Origin: CAVQBP01 sp963782475
Lineage (GTDB): Bacteria; Bacteroidota; Ignavibacteria; Ignavibacteriales; Ignavibacteriaceae
Assembly: GCA_963782475.1 (NCBI GenBank)
Contig: CAWAJW010000012.1
Span: forward strand, 682,001-746,000
Reading direction: 5' to 3'
Length of the DNA: 64,000 nucleotides
A program made the translations under genes and the position numbers. Under the pieces are notes generated by a model. It was not told the DNA's origin. It ran no database searches and saw only the letters and a list, made by a program, of their open reading frames with translations. Shown piece after piece: positions 41,170-50,653 of this stretch (its first letter is position 1; each line of letters begins with the position of its first letter).

Positions 41170-42204
41170 ATGAAATTATTTAAATTCTTAATCTTATTAT
41201 TTTCTTTATTATTTTTTTCATGCTCTACCTCCTACAAAAATATTTTTCCAACTTTAAATGACGGGAAGTATGATAGTGAATTTCCATATATGGGAGCTTC
41301 CAAACAACTGGAGGAAATCAGCAACACTATACAAAGAGTTAATTGCATTGCTTTCTATAATTCTTATCAGTTAAAAGAGAATAGTAATCTCAAAAAATCT
41401 GATTTAACTGAAAAAACGATTGATAAAAATTTGAAGCAGAACATTTTTTATGAAAGAACAAGTTCAGGTACCGCAACAATATTATCAAATGAAAACGGTT
41501 ATGTTGCCTTGTTGACTGCCGCACATGTTGTTGATTTTCCTGATACCGTTATTACTTACTTTTCTGATGCCAAAGGTGTTTATACCAATGAAGTCGAAAG
41601 TATTTCAATTAAACAAAACCAAAAAAATTATATTGCGGGTTTCCCAAACGGCAGTGAAGTTAACATATTGTTAATTAACAGTGACATAGATGTTGCATTA
41701 CTTGGGAATAACTATGATCCCTCTTTCTCAATTACACTGCATGTATTCAATTATCCTAATGGTGATGCAAAAGAATTGGAATGGGGTAACTTTGTATACT
41801 TTTTCGGTTTCCCTTTAAACTATAAAATGATTTCCAAAGGAATAATAAGCAGTCCCTTGTATGATAAAGATGGCGGCTTTTTAATAGACGGCGTAGTAAA
41901 TAGGGGATTCAGCGGAGGAATTGTATTTGCCATCCGGGACGGTGTGCCGAATTTTGAACTGGTTGGAATTATTCAATGGATGCCCGAAGAAACCTATTCA
42001 ATATTAACTCCTCCAAAATCTTTAGTGAACTACAATAAATTGATTCCGTATCATGGAGAGGAATTTGTTGATCAATTAAAATTATATAAATACGGTATAA
42101 CTAAAGTAATACCTATTGATGTTATTAAAGATTTCATAAAGAAAAATCAGAATTATTTGATCGATAAGGGGTATGATTTAAAAAATTTTTTCACGCGTAA
42201 TTAG
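41170..42204 (+). CDS. Trypsin-like serine protease lipoprotein
   Basis: About 344 aa from the ATG at 41170 (another in-frame ATG is at 41158, and the frame is open from 41143). The signal sequence ends LLFFSC, a lipobox. The catalytic triad is visible: His in ALLTAAHVV, Asp in NSDIDVALL, Ser in NRGFSGGIVF (GxSGG). It resembles the chymotrypsin-fold S1 proteases of the HtrA/S1C type without a PDZ domain. Predicted envelope location; standalone gene. Confidence 0.8.
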   Translation: MKLFKFLILLFSLLFFSCSTSYKNIFPTLNDGKYDSEFPYMGASKQLEEISNTIQRVNCIAFYNSYQLKENSNLKKSDLTEKTIDKNLKQNIFYERTSSGTATILSNENGYVALLTAAHVVDFPDTVITYFSDAKGVYTNEVESISIKQNQKNYIAGFPNGSEVNILLINSDIDVALLGNNYDPSFSITLHVFNYPNGDAKELEWGNFVYFFGFPLNYKMISKGIISSPLYDKDGGFLIDGVVNRGFSGGIVFAIRDGVPNFELVGIIQWMPEETYSILTPPKSLVNYNKLIPYHGEEFVDQLKLYKYGITKVIPIDVIKDFIKKNQNYLIDKGYDLKNFFTRN

Positions 42205-42397
42205 TGGAATTTTTTTCAGTTAGAATCCAGCTCCGATCGTTTCTATTGTCTGTTGATTGCAGATATATTTGATTTGTCATTATTAATATTTTGTTGCTAA
42301 GCTATTCAAAGATTATAAAGCAAATCCCGGGGGAATGAAAACAACTGAATTTGGATTTGCCGGTTGTGAATAGACGTTCGCGTATATGATCAATAAA

Positions 42398-42417
42398 AAC
42401 GGCAATACCGTTCTTTT
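42398..42417. terminator. Weak terminator-like hairpin
   Basis: A 5-bp stem AACGG / CCGTT (42398-42402 with 42408-42412) followed by CTTTTC lies between the convergent protease gene and the vor-linked small ORF. A short stem, so only tentative. An 8-bp inverted repeat GCAAATCC / GGATTTGC also occurs nearby at 42320-42327 and 42353-42360. Confidence 0.35.
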
Positions 42418-42492
42418 CATAAAAAGATTTCTAACCTCTAGGCAGAATAGTGGAACAAATTGAATTCGGATCCCCTTAAATGACAAGAATTT

Positions 42493-42765
42493 TTACCAGG
42501 GTGAGGAATTATCAAAACTTGATTCTATTCCATCTAGTGCCTGGGAATGCGCATGCAATTCATTCAGCTTATGGATAATAAGAAGGATTGCCTTTCGTTT
42601 CTCTTCAATTAATTCTGAAATAAAAGAGGATACTTCAGGCAAATTACACTCATTCACTACACCTTCATAAAAGCGGACCATTGCTGCTTCTTTTCTCAAA
42701 GCGTCGCTTAATGTCGCACATGTGTTTCTGCAAGCATGCATACATTTGATTTCATCTTTATTCAT
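42493..42765 (-). CDS. Small helical protein after the vor operon
   Basis: 90 aa, entirely helical by eye, with four cysteines: three in the first 16 residues (KCMHACRNTC) and one at NECNLP. No known family recognised; the helical pattern with EEKRKAILLIIHKL is reminiscent of short ferritin-like or Fe-S-binding helical bundles. It follows the gamma subunit by 34 bp on the same strand, so is probably co-transcribed with the ferredoxin oxidoreductase. A maturation or electron-carrier accessory is possible but unproven. Confidence 0.6.
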   Translation of the reverse strand: MNKDEIKCMHACRNTCATLSDALRKEAAMVRFYEGVVNECNLPEVSSFISELIEEKRKAILLIIHKLNELHAHSQALDGIESSFDNSSPW

Positions 42766-42799
42766 ATTAACCTCAATGCAAGGTTGTTTAATTTATGGT

Positions 42800-43372
42800 T
42801 TAAACTTGTAAGCCTGTTAGCTTACCTGAACTGATTCCGTGATTAATTTTCTTCCTATTTCCAGAGCTTGTTTGTTCAATGGAATTAAGTGGTGATGTCT
42901 TTCCGGCAGCACCTTCTTTTAAAGCTTCAATTATATTTTCAATATCTACAATCGGTCTTTTTTCCAAAAATGCCCCGACCATTATCATATTGGCAACTTG
43001 TTTTTTCCCTAACTTTTGCGCTTCCTTATTTGAAGGAATACTAACTATTTCTATGTCGGGACGTTTCGGGGGAATAATTATCGTTGATTCTTCATACATT
43101 AATAGCCCGCCTTGTTTAACATTGCTTTCAAATTTTTCAAGTGAGGGTTGATTAAGAATAATTGCAGAATCAAAGCTTGAAATAATAGGTGAGCTGATCC
43201 TGTGTGAAGAAACAATAGTGATACAATTTGCTGTACCCCCTCTCATTTCAGGCCCGTAAGAAGGCATCCAGCTAACTTCCTTATTTTCAATCATTGCAGC
43301 ATAGGCGATTATTTGTCCCATTGAAAGAACACCTTGTCCTCCGAATCCTGCAAAAATAATTTCATGTTCCAT
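42800..43372 (-). CDS. 2-oxoacid:ferredoxin oxidoreductase gamma subunit (VorC-like)
   Basis: 190 aa. The gamma-domain opening IIFAGFGGQGVLSMGQIIAYA and PSYGPEMRGGTANC are diagnostic of the pyruvate/ketoisovalerate ferredoxin oxidoreductase catalytic domain. It is the fourth gene of the delta-alpha-beta-gamma order. With the other subunits it catalyses CoA-dependent oxidative decarboxylation of branched-chain 2-oxoacids, or the reverse reductive reaction, using ferredoxin. Cytoplasmic. Confidence 0.92.
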   Translation of the reverse strand: MEHEIIFAGFGGQGVLSMGQIIAYAAMIENKEVSWMPSYGPEMRGGTANCITIVSSHRISSPIISSFDSAIILNQPSLEKFESNVKQGGLLMYEESTIIIPPKRPDIEIVSIPSNKEAQKLGKKQVANMIMVGAFLEKRPIVDIENIIEALKEGAAGKTSPLNSIEQTSSGNRKKINHGISSGKLTGLQV

Positions 43373-43407
43373 TTTAATAGGCCTTTGACTATTATAAATA
43401 CTTTGGA

Positions 43408-44175
43408 TTAATTTTTCGGGACTTTAATGTCGCCCAGCGGGTAGAGAGGAAACATATTCTCTTCGAGCCATTTGTTAGAATCAAACGGGGTCATTTTCCA
43501 TCCCGACGGACAATTTGATACAACTTCTATGAAGGAAGTCCCTTTTTTTAAATCTTGATTTTCAAATCCTTTTTTAATGGCTTTTTTTAATTTTCTTACA
43601 GAAGTTGCATTATGAACAGCCTGACGGGTAACATAGTACGCACCGGGCAGTTGGGCAAGTAATTCAGTAATCTTTAATGGATAACCAATAGCGGAAGATT
43701 CTCTTCCATAAGGTGATGTTGAAGTCACCTGGCCTAATAATGTAGTAGGAGCCATCTGACCGCCAGTCATCCCATAGATTGCATTATTTATAAAAATAAT
43801 TAATATATTCTCTCCGCGGTTAACAGTATGTATTGTTTCAGCCGTACCAATTGCGGCAAGGTCACCGTCACCTTGATATGAGAATACATATTTGTCAGGC
43901 AATATTCTTTTAATACCGGTTGCAACTGCACTTGCTCTTCCATGGGCGGCTTCCTGCATATCAATATCCATATAATTATAAGCAAAAACCGAACATCCAA
44001 CAGGGGCAACACCGATAGTTTTATCCTGAATTCCCATCTCTTCAACAACTTCCATTAAAATCCTGTGGACAACACTATGCCCGCAGCCCGGGCAATAGTG
44101 AAAAGCCGTTTCCGTCAAAGTCGAAGGTTTTTTATAAACAACCTCCAGTTCATCTAATTTTAATTCACTTCCCAT
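43408..44175 (-). CDS. 2-oxoacid:ferredoxin oxidoreductase beta subunit, TPP-binding (VorA-like)
   Basis: 255 aa. Shows TETAFHYCPGCGHSVVHR, the TPP-binding GDGDLAAIGTAETIHTVNRGENI (GDG...N motif: NNAIYGMTGGQMAPTT) and APVGCSVFAYNYMD. These match the VorA-type beta subunit of the ketoisovalerate family. Overlap and spacing with alpha (31 bp) and gamma (35 bp) place it in the same operon. Confidence 0.92.
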   Translation of the reverse strand: MGSELKLDELEVVYKKPSTLTETAFHYCPGCGHSVVHRILMEVVEEMGIQDKTIGVAPVGCSVFAYNYMDIDMQEAAHGRASAVATGIKRILPDKYVFSYQGDGDLAAIGTAETIHTVNRGENILIIFINNAIYGMTGGQMAPTTLLGQVTSTSPYGRESSAIGYPLKITELLAQLPGAYYVTRQAVHNATSVRKLKKAIKKGFENQDLKKGTSFIEVVSNCPSGWKMTPFDSNKWLEENMFPLYPLGDIKVPKN

Positions 44176-44206
44176 TAGCTCACCTTTTTAATAGGCATTA
44201 GAAATT

Positions 44207-45299
44207 TTAAACTTCGCTTAAATGTTTTTCCAGAAGAATTTCAATTTCTTCAACTACATCTTCAGGAGAAGGGATCATTCCTCCCATCCTTCCTTTATAA
44301 TGTACCGGGCATCTTCCGTTAGCTGCCAAAGCCACATCTTCAACCATCTGTCCCGCATTCATTTCAATTGTAAGCATAAATTCAACTTTTAGAGCAAGTT
44401 CTGAAATGATTTTCTTGGGGAAAGGATATAAGGTGATTGGTCTAAGCAGACCGACACGTAAACCTTTTTCTCTTGCGAGATCAACTGCCTTTTGGCAAAT
44501 CCGTGGATGAAAGACCAAATGCTACTAAAAGTATTTCAGCATCGGAAGTAGAGAACTCTTCATACCTTACTTCATCCTGCATCTTATTATATTTTTCCTG
44601 AAGCTGAATATTAATTTGTTCCATTCTTTCAGGTTCAATAAATAAAGATGTAATAATATTTCTTTCTCTGTCTTTTGTTTTCCCGGTAGTTGCCCATGGG
44701 GTTTTACTATAGGGGAGCGAACCTTCCGCAGGCAAAGAAACTTTTTCCATCATTTGACCTAAAGCTCCGTCAGCTAAAATCATTGCAGGGTTTCTATATT
44801 TTTCAGCCAGCCTAAAAGCATCAAAAACAAAATCAGCCATTTCCTGAACTGAAGCAGGAGCTAAAACAATTAGATGATAATCTCCATGCCCGCCTCCTTT
44901 AACAGCCTGCCAGTAATCACCTTGTGAAGGTTGAATCGTACCGAGACCCGGGCCGCCGCGGTTTACATTTACAATTAAGCAAGGAAGCTGTGCTGAGGCA
45001 ATATATGATATTCCTTCCTGCATTAAACTAATGCCTGGCGATGAAGAAGATGTCATTACTCTCGCACCTGCACCGGCTGCTCCGTAAATCATATTGATTG
45101 ATGCTACTTCACTTTCAGCCTGAACGACAACTCCTTTGCGTTTCGGCATTTCCCTTGTAAAATATTCCAAGACTTCCGATTGAGGAGTAATCGGATAACC
45201 AAAGTAAGCGTGGATTCCGGCTCTTATTGCAGCTTCTGCAAGAGCTTCGTTACCTTTCATCAAACGAATATCTTCGTTTTTATTTAATTTTTTTCCCAT
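44207..45299 (-). CDS. vorB: 2-oxoacid:ferredoxin oxidoreductase alpha subunit (VorB-like, frameshifted)
   Basis: About 363 aa. Starts at the ATG at 45299 (MGKKLNKNEDIRLMKGNEAL). The sequence AYFGYPITPQSEVLEYF, SSSSPGISLMQEGISYIA and GGPGLGTIQPSQGDYWQ is typical of VorB. One extra base near 44504 gives a false stop after LSSTDLPKGS; removing it joins FGLSSRICQKAVDLAREKG. A longer frame reaching 45404 overlaps the ferredoxin-subunit gene and is unlikely. Part of the vor operon. Confidence 0.9.
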
Positions 45300-45328
45300 G
45301 TTTATATCCCACTTTTTTGAGCAGAAAA

Positions 45329-45565
45329 TTATACGGCTTTTTTCAAAACAGATTTTGGCTGCCGGTAAACAGTAATTGCAACATCGGGACAAACCAATGC
45401 ACAATTAATACAGCCGGTGCAGTTATCCTGGATTAATTCTGCAAAGCGATAACCTTTAATGTTGATTTGAGATGATAAGCCGAGACTATCTTGAGGACAC
45501 GCAGTGATGCATAATTCACATCCTTTGCAGATATCCTGTTCTATTACTACGGTTCCCCTTATCAT
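45329..45565 (-). CDS. 2-oxoacid:ferredoxin oxidoreductase delta subunit (2x[4Fe-4S] ferredoxin, VorD-like)
   Basis: 78 aa with two cluster motifs: CKGCELCITACP and CTGCINCALVCP. Such small ferredoxin subunits transfer electrons to the soluble ferredoxin pool. It is the first gene of the vor-type operon, 29 bp before the alpha subunit start. Confidence 0.93.
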   Translation of the reverse strand: MIRGTVVIEQDICKGCELCITACPQDSLGLSSQINIKGYRFAELIQDNCTGCINCALVCPDVAITVYRQPKSVLKKAV

Positions 45566-46371
45566 GGTTAAGCTCTTTATTTATTTGATGTTAAATATTT
45601 TTAATTAAATCTATAATCGCAATATATATGCCATTATACACCTACCAATTTTTTATTATAAAGTCCATAATTGTTAAAAGGATTGCCATAAATAAGAATT
45701 GCTTGAAAACCTATTCTCTTAATTTAGAGAGGGTAACAATTAGATAGTAAAAATCAAGTATTAAATGTATAGAAAATCAACATTTGCAAAAGAGTTAAAT
45801 GCTGACCATCATGATAATATCAATACTGTCCATCATTGAAAACCATAATTATGATATTTAATCTGTTGTTTTTCAGCAATAAAAATTATATCGAAATCCT
45901 GCTCTTTCAGGAAATCCATTGTTGATATCAACATTGAAATTACCGGGAGCTTTATATTCTAACCCGAAATTATAAAAAGTAAATCTTTTGTAAGATATAT
46001 TTTAATTGATTCGGGAATTCCTTTAATAATTTTAATTGAAAGGGAATCTTTGTACAGAATTGGATACCGGCTCCTTTATTCTGGAATTATAAAAAGAAAG
46101 CATTAAAATTATAATCAACGATTTTATCATCTGAAGTTTTTATTTATATAAAGAATTGAAAATCTTCTTGGTTAATTTACAAAAGATAAGAAACCATTAT
46201 ATGTTTTTCGGGAATACCTCTTCCAAACCTTTGCTGATTCCCTTTATGGACTTTATTATCATTAATAATTTCTTAAGAAAAACAAGAAAAATTTATATTT
46301 TATCTATTACTAATGAAAATCACAACAATTTTATTGAAAAGGTGTTTACATTAAACTAAATTGCATAGGCA
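45566..46371. other. Long intergenic region with possible decayed minus-strand coding remnant
   Basis: An 806-bp gap between the vor operon and dapF. On the minus strand near 45873-46070, short frames interrupted by stops read like pieces of one protein, ending FYNFGLEYKAPGNFNVDI and GFRYNFYC. This resembles a beta-barrel or secreted protein tail. A short plus-strand frame at 46156-46359 has no convincing start or family. No RNA gene seen. This may be an inactivated gene; confidence is low. Confidence 0.35.
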
Positions 46372-47238
46372 ATGGAAAAAGTTTTTTTTACAAAGATGAG
46401 TGGAGCCGGCAACGATTTTATCGTCATTGACGGAAATAAACATCCTGGATTTTTATTAAACCCGGGAATCATTTCAAAATTATGCGATAGAAGAAACGGT
46501 ATCGGGGCAGATGGAGTTATCAATATATCAGATTTGGAAAATTATGATTTCAAAATGGATTATTATAATTCAGACGGTTCAACAAAAACTTTGTGCGGAA
46601 ACGGTGCAAGGTGTGCAATTAAATTTGCTCAATCCAGCAGCAGGTTGAAAAACGGGAAAGCATCTTTTGTTGCTAATGAAGATTCTTATTCCGGTGAAAT
46701 ACTTGAAAATGAAAAGGTGAAATTCAATTTAAATACACCAAAAAATGTTTCAGGTAATCTGGAAATAGATGCAGCTGGCCAAAACATTAGCTATTTTTAT
46801 GCAGATACAGGGTCGCCGCATGTAGTGATTAAAATTGAAGATATATTAAAAGATCCATTAAATAAAAATTCGTTTTATACTGATATAAATGAAGTTCCTG
46901 TTGTTGAAATAGGGAAGGAAATCAGGTATCACAAAAAATTTTTCCCTGGCGGAACAAATGTAAATTTTATTAAACTAGAGGATAAGAAAATTGTAATCCG
47001 TACTTATGAAAGAGGAGTAGAAGACGAAACACTTGCATGCGGAACCGGTGCAGCAGCATCTGCTGTTATTGCATCATTATTTTTTAATGCTGCTCCTCCT
47101 ATTACTTTATTGACAAGAGGAGGAGATGAATTATTAGTTAATCTCAAAGTTGAAAGAAATAATATAATGGATTTATCTCTTTCGGGTCCGGCTAAAATAA
47201 TTTATACAGGTAATTTTTTATTAAATGCATTTTCTTAA
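46372..47238 (+). CDS. dapF: Diaminopimelate epimerase
   Basis: 288 aa. Converts LL- to meso-diaminopimelate for lysine and peptidoglycan synthesis. The two catalytic cysteines are in CGNGARCA (about 73-80) and ACGTGAAASA (about 222-231); the opening FFTKMSGAGNDFIVID and GSPHVV segment are conserved. Transcribed with a small ABM-like gene 14 bp downstream. Confidence 0.96.
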   Translation: MEKVFFTKMSGAGNDFIVIDGNKHPGFLLNPGIISKLCDRRNGIGADGVINISDLENYDFKMDYYNSDGSTKTLCGNGARCAIKFAQSSSRLKNGKASFVANEDSYSGEILENEKVKFNLNTPKNVSGNLEIDAAGQNISYFYADTGSPHVVIKIEDILKDPLNKNSFYTDINEVPVVEIGKEIRYHKKFFPGGTNVNFIKLEDKKIVIRTYERGVEDETLACGTGAAASAVIASLFFNAAPPITLLTRGGDELLVNLKVERNNIMDLSLSGPAKIIYTGNFLLNAFS

Positions 47239-47252
47239 ACATTGGAGAGCAA

Positions 47253-47558
47253 ATGTCTAAAGTTATATTCAATATTCAATACGAAGTAAATCCAGCAAAG
47301 AGAGATGAATATTTAGGGGTTGTAAAAGAACTGAAGAATCTTCTTAAAGCAGAAGGGCTGGAAAGTTATGCAGTTTATGAAGTAAAAGGGAAACAGAACC
47401 ATTTTCAAGAAGTTTATACTTTCACTTCTCCCGAAGCTTACGAACAATTTGAAGATGATCAAAGCGAACGGACAAATATTCTTATTAATAAGCTGAACGA
47501 CCTCACAAAAGATAATTCCACTAAGTATACTACATTATATGAAATAGTTGAAAATTAA
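47253..47558 (+). CDS. Small dimeric alpha/beta barrel (ABM-like) protein
   Basis: 101 aa with the ferredoxin-like pattern of antibiotic-biosynthesis-monooxygenase-type proteins (VIFNIQYEVNPAKRDEYL, YAVYEVKGKQNHFQEVYTF). GGAGAG precedes the ATG. Same transcript as dapF. Family function is varied and unproven here. Confidence 0.7.
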   Translation: MSKVIFNIQYEVNPAKRDEYLGVVKELKNLLKAEGLESYAVYEVKGKQNHFQEVYTFTSPEAYEQFEDDQSERTNILINKLNDLTKDNSTKYTTLYEIVEN

Positions 47559-47561
47559 TTT

Positions 47562-47592
47562 AAGCGGCATTTGGCCGCTTTATTAATTATAT
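47562..47592 (+). terminator. Intrinsic terminator after dapF operon
   Basis: Stem AAGCGGC / GCCGCTT (47562-47568 with 47574-47580) with a 5-nt loop, followed by TATTAATTATAT. It separates dapF from the electron-transfer cluster. Confidence 0.75.
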
Positions 47593-47628
47593 TGATAACA
47601 AATTTCATTTTTCACATCTTAATAATTA

Positions 47629-48504
47629 ATGAATAAAAAATTTCATACAATTTATATCTGGTCATTTTTTATAATAGGAATTCTTATTACTGCATTGCTC
47701 GGAATAAACGGATACCAGTATTATTCTGCATCAATTGAAAGTAGAGTTTTCCTCCCGCAGCATGCAATATTGAAACCAAGCGGTTTAATTGGGCACGGAG
47801 TGGGAATTTTAGGTTCCCTGATGATGATTGCCGGGGTTGGCATTTATATGGTTAGAAAAAGGATTAGAACTTTTTTTAAATTCGGATATTTAAAAAATTG
47901 GCTCGAATTCCATATATTTTTATGCAGTATAGGGCCTGTTTTGGTTTTATACCATACTGCTTTTAAATTCGGAGGGATTGTTGCCGTAAGCTTTTGGAGC
48001 ATGGTAGCTGTTGTTTTAAGCGGTGTAGTTGGAAGATTTTTATATGTACAGATTCCGCATACAATACAAGGCCAGGAAGTAAGCTTAAAAGAGTTGAATC
48101 AGATAAATGAAAATTTAACTTCACATCTGAAGAATGATTTAATGGTAAGTGAAGAATTAATTTTAAAGATGAATGAATTTTCTTCTCTTGATAAATATAA
48201 ACGTATAAAATTCAGCACAAGCTTTCTTTTTTTAATTAGAGATTATTTCGGTATCAGAACTCTTTTAAAGGAGCTTAAATTAGAATTAAAAAAATCATCA
48301 TTAAGCAAAAAACAATATTCCGAGATTATCAAAACTTCTAAAAGCAAACTGGTTATTTCCAAAAGAATCGGAACACTTCGTACAATGCAGAAATTTTTCA
48401 AATACTGGCATATAGTGCATTTACCTTTTGCCATTACCATGTTTGTTATTATGTTTATACACGTCGGAGTAACAATTGCTTTTGGATATAAATGGATTTT
48501 TTAA
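47629..48504 (+). CDS. b-type cytochrome-like membrane protein
   Basis: About 291 aa with about five hydrophobic helices. Histidines suited to haem ligation sit in helices: LIGHGVGIL, LEFHIFLC, VLYHTAFKF, and the closing WHIVHLPF and MFIHVGVTI. The middle ~120 aa are soluble and helical. With a TPR protein, an Fe-S/FAD protein and multihaem cytochromes downstream, it probably passes quinol electrons across the inner membrane. The exact family is not recognised by name. Confidence 0.7.
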   Translation: MNKKFHTIYIWSFFIIGILITALLGINGYQYYSASIESRVFLPQHAILKPSGLIGHGVGILGSLMMIAGVGIYMVRKRIRTFFKFGYLKNWLEFHIFLCSIGPVLVLYHTAFKFGGIVAVSFWSMVAVVLSGVVGRFLYVQIPHTIQGQEVSLKELNQINENLTSHLKNDLMVSEELILKMNEFSSLDKYKRIKFSTSFLFLIRDYFGIRTLLKELKLELKKSSLSKKQYSEIIKTSKSKLVISKRIGTLRTMQKFFKYWHIVHLPFAITMFVIMFIHVGVTIAFGYKWIF

Positions 48505-48516
48505 TAGGAGATTGAT

Positions 48517-49113
48517 ATGAGATTTAAACCCTTATATGCTTATTTAGGTTTAGTTGTTATTCTAATTGCATTACTGTTCCTCTTTTCCAGAAAAAATAAT
48601 AATACAGCTACCCGGGAAATAGCAAATCAGGAAGTTCCTAATGATGATATACACAATGGATTAAAAAACGGTCAAGCTCCGAATAAAAGTAATGTTTCTG
48701 CAGATATTATCCGCAAAATGGAAGAATTAAAAAAAGCAGCCGAAGAGAATCCCAATGATACTTTAAAACTTAAAGAGTATGCCGATTTTCTTTCCGAAGC
48801 TCACAAACCTGATGAAGCTGTTAAATATTATCAAAAAATATTAAAAGTAAATCCTAAAAGGACAGATATTCTTTTTTCACTATCATTTATATATTATAAT
48901 AAGCAGGATTATAATAAATCAGAAGAGTTTACAAATAGAATTTTATCTTATGATAAAAATAATCCATTAGCTCTTTATAATCTTGGAGCCATTGCGGCAA
49001 CCAGGGGAGATAAGAATAAAGCCGAAACTATCTGGAATGAAATTATCAAGAAAAATCCGAATACGGAAGCAGCTAAAACTGCAGAAGAATCATTATCCAA
49101 TTTGAAAAATTAA
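48517..49113 (+). CDS. Membrane-anchored TPR protein
   Basis: 198 aa. One N-terminal membrane segment (YAYLGLVVILIALLFLFS) then a linker and about three TPR units (residues about 75-190: PNDTLKLKEYADFL, PKRTDILFSLSFIYY, NPLALYNLGAIAATRG). TPR proteins of this NrfG/CcmH type help haem attachment or cytochrome assembly, which fits its place 12 bp after the b-type protein and before the multihaem genes. Confidence 0.8.
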   Translation: MRFKPLYAYLGLVVILIALLFLFSRKNNNTATREIANQEVPNDDIHNGLKNGQAPNKSNVSADIIRKMEELKKAAEENPNDTLKLKEYADFLSEAHKPDEAVKYYQKILKVNPKRTDILFSLSFIYYNKQDYNKSEEFTNRILSYDKNNPLALYNLGAIAATRGDKNKAETIWNEIIKKNPNTEAAKTAEESLSNLKN

Positions 49114-49283
49114 AAAAATATATTATCTTTTAACGTAAAATTTGCAGGGTAATTACTTAATTATCAACAACAAAGGGTACTTTTACATATCTAAATTTTG
49201 ATACTGCGTTGAAAAGCTAATTTGAAAAATTAGCATAATTCTTGCTTTTAGTTATTTTTCTTATATAAATTTTTTTAATTCTA

Positions 49284-50621
49284 ATGGAAGTTTTGCTGGA
49301 AAATAGTGTAAGCTATTTCATTATTTTATTAATGATTGGTTCCATTCTTCTTTATTACCTGCGAAATAAAAAGAAAAAAACTGTATCCACAAATGAAAAA
49401 ATTGAAAAGGCAAAAGCACTTGGGCTTCATGAACCCGTTTCACTTCACCCTGTTATTGATTTAGAAACCTGCATTGGAAGCGGTGCCTGTATTGCTGCCT
49501 GCCCGGAAAGGGATATCATCGGTCTGGTCGAGGGTCACGCAAGAGTTATAAACGCTTCAAGATGTGTTGGACATGGTGCTTGCTTCCATGCATGTCCTGT
49601 TCTAGCAATTAGTTTATTTATCGGAACTGAAAAAAGAGGTGTTGAACTTCCCCATGTATCTCCTGATTTTGAAACTAATGTTCCCGGTTTGTTTATTGCG
49701 GGCGAATTAGGCGGAATGGGATTAATTAAAAATGCCGTTGAACAAGGGAAGCAGGCGGTTGAAAATATAACAAAGAAAATCAAACATACAACTTCTGCAG
49801 ACTATGATTTAATTATTGTAGGTGCGGGGCCTGCGGGAATATCTGCCTCACTCGCCGCTAAAAAAAATAACCTGAATTATTTAACAATTGAACAGGATAA
49901 TCTCGGAGGAACCGTTTTTAATTTTCCGCGTGCTAAAATAATAATGACTTCACCTATGGATCTGCCTCTTTATGGAAAAGTGAAATTATCCGAGACTTCA
50001 AAATCTGAACTTTTGAATATGTGGGATAATATTTTAAGTAAAAATAAAATTATAATCAGAGAGCAGGAAAAAGTAGAAGCAATAGTGAAAACAAATAGCC
50101 ATTTCGAAGTGAAAACCAGTAAAGATCACTATACATCAAATTTTGTTTTGCTTTCGATTGGCAGAAGGGGATCTCCAAGGAAATTAGGAATTCCCGGTGA
50201 ACAAAAGGAAAAAGTATTTTATCGGCTGCTGGAACCTGAATTAATTAAAAATACAAAAGTGCTTATTGTTGGAGGAGGAGACTCAGCAATCGAATCTGCT
50301 TTACTTTTAACTGGAGAAAATAATGAAGTTACAATTTCTTACCGCGGCAATTCATTTTCAAGAATAAAACCTAAAAATCTTGAAAGGATAAACAAAGCCG
50401 TATCTAATGGCCAAGTAAAAGTTATTTTAAATTCTAATATTAAAGAAATAAAAGACACATCTGTTTTACTATCTATAAATGGAATGGAAGAATTAAAGGA
50501 AATAGAAAATGACATGGTTTATATCTTTGCGGGCGGGATTCTTCCAACAGAATTTCTGGAAAAGATAGGTATAAAAATAACTAAAAAATTTGGTGAAGCA
50601 GTCTTATCTCATAAAAATTAA
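49284..50621 (+). CDS. Fe-S ferredoxin-domain / FAD-NAD(P) oxidoreductase with membrane anchor
   Basis: 445 aa. One N-terminal membrane helix, two ferredoxin-type motifs (CIGSGACIAACP and CVGHGACFHACP), then a two-dinucleotide-binding oxidoreductase (IIVGAGPAGISAS and VLIVGGGDSAIES) of the thioredoxin-reductase type. The second cysteine of each usual CxxC is replaced, by Ser in the first and His in the second, so cluster type or ligands differ from a classic 2x[4Fe-4S]. GFI/GRG patterns show NAD(P)H use. Likely feeds electrons from or to the cytochrome chain in this operon. Confidence 0.85.
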   Translation: MEVLLENSVSYFIILLMIGSILLYYLRNKKKKTVSTNEKIEKAKALGLHEPVSLHPVIDLETCIGSGACIAACPERDIIGLVEGHARVINASRCVGHGACFHACPVLAISLFIGTEKRGVELPHVSPDFETNVPGLFIAGELGGMGLIKNAVEQGKQAVENITKKIKHTTSADYDLIIVGAGPAGISASLAAKKNNLNYLTIEQDNLGGTVFNFPRAKIIMTSPMDLPLYGKVKLSETSKSELLNMWDNILSKNKIIIREQEKVEAIVKTNSHFEVKTSKDHYTSNFVLLSIGRRGSPRKLGIPGEQKEKVFYRLLEPELIKNTKVLIVGGGDSAIESALLLTGENNEVTISYRGNSFSRIKPKNLERINKAVSNGQVKVILNSNIKEIKDTSVLLSINGMEELKEIENDMVYIFAGGILPTEFLEKIGIKITKKFGEAVLSHKN

Positions 50622-50653
50622 ATTTTAGTTTATAGTTTATGGAGCTATAATAT

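Noticed and set aside
45300..45404. N-terminal extension of the vor alpha subunit
   Set aside because: It overlaps the ferredoxin-subunit gene and its sequence is antifamily; the internal ATG at 45299 begins the conserved protein.
46156..46359. A 67-aa plus-strand ORF ahead of dapF
   Set aside because: No ribosome site, no recognisable family, compositionally like AT-rich noncoding DNA.
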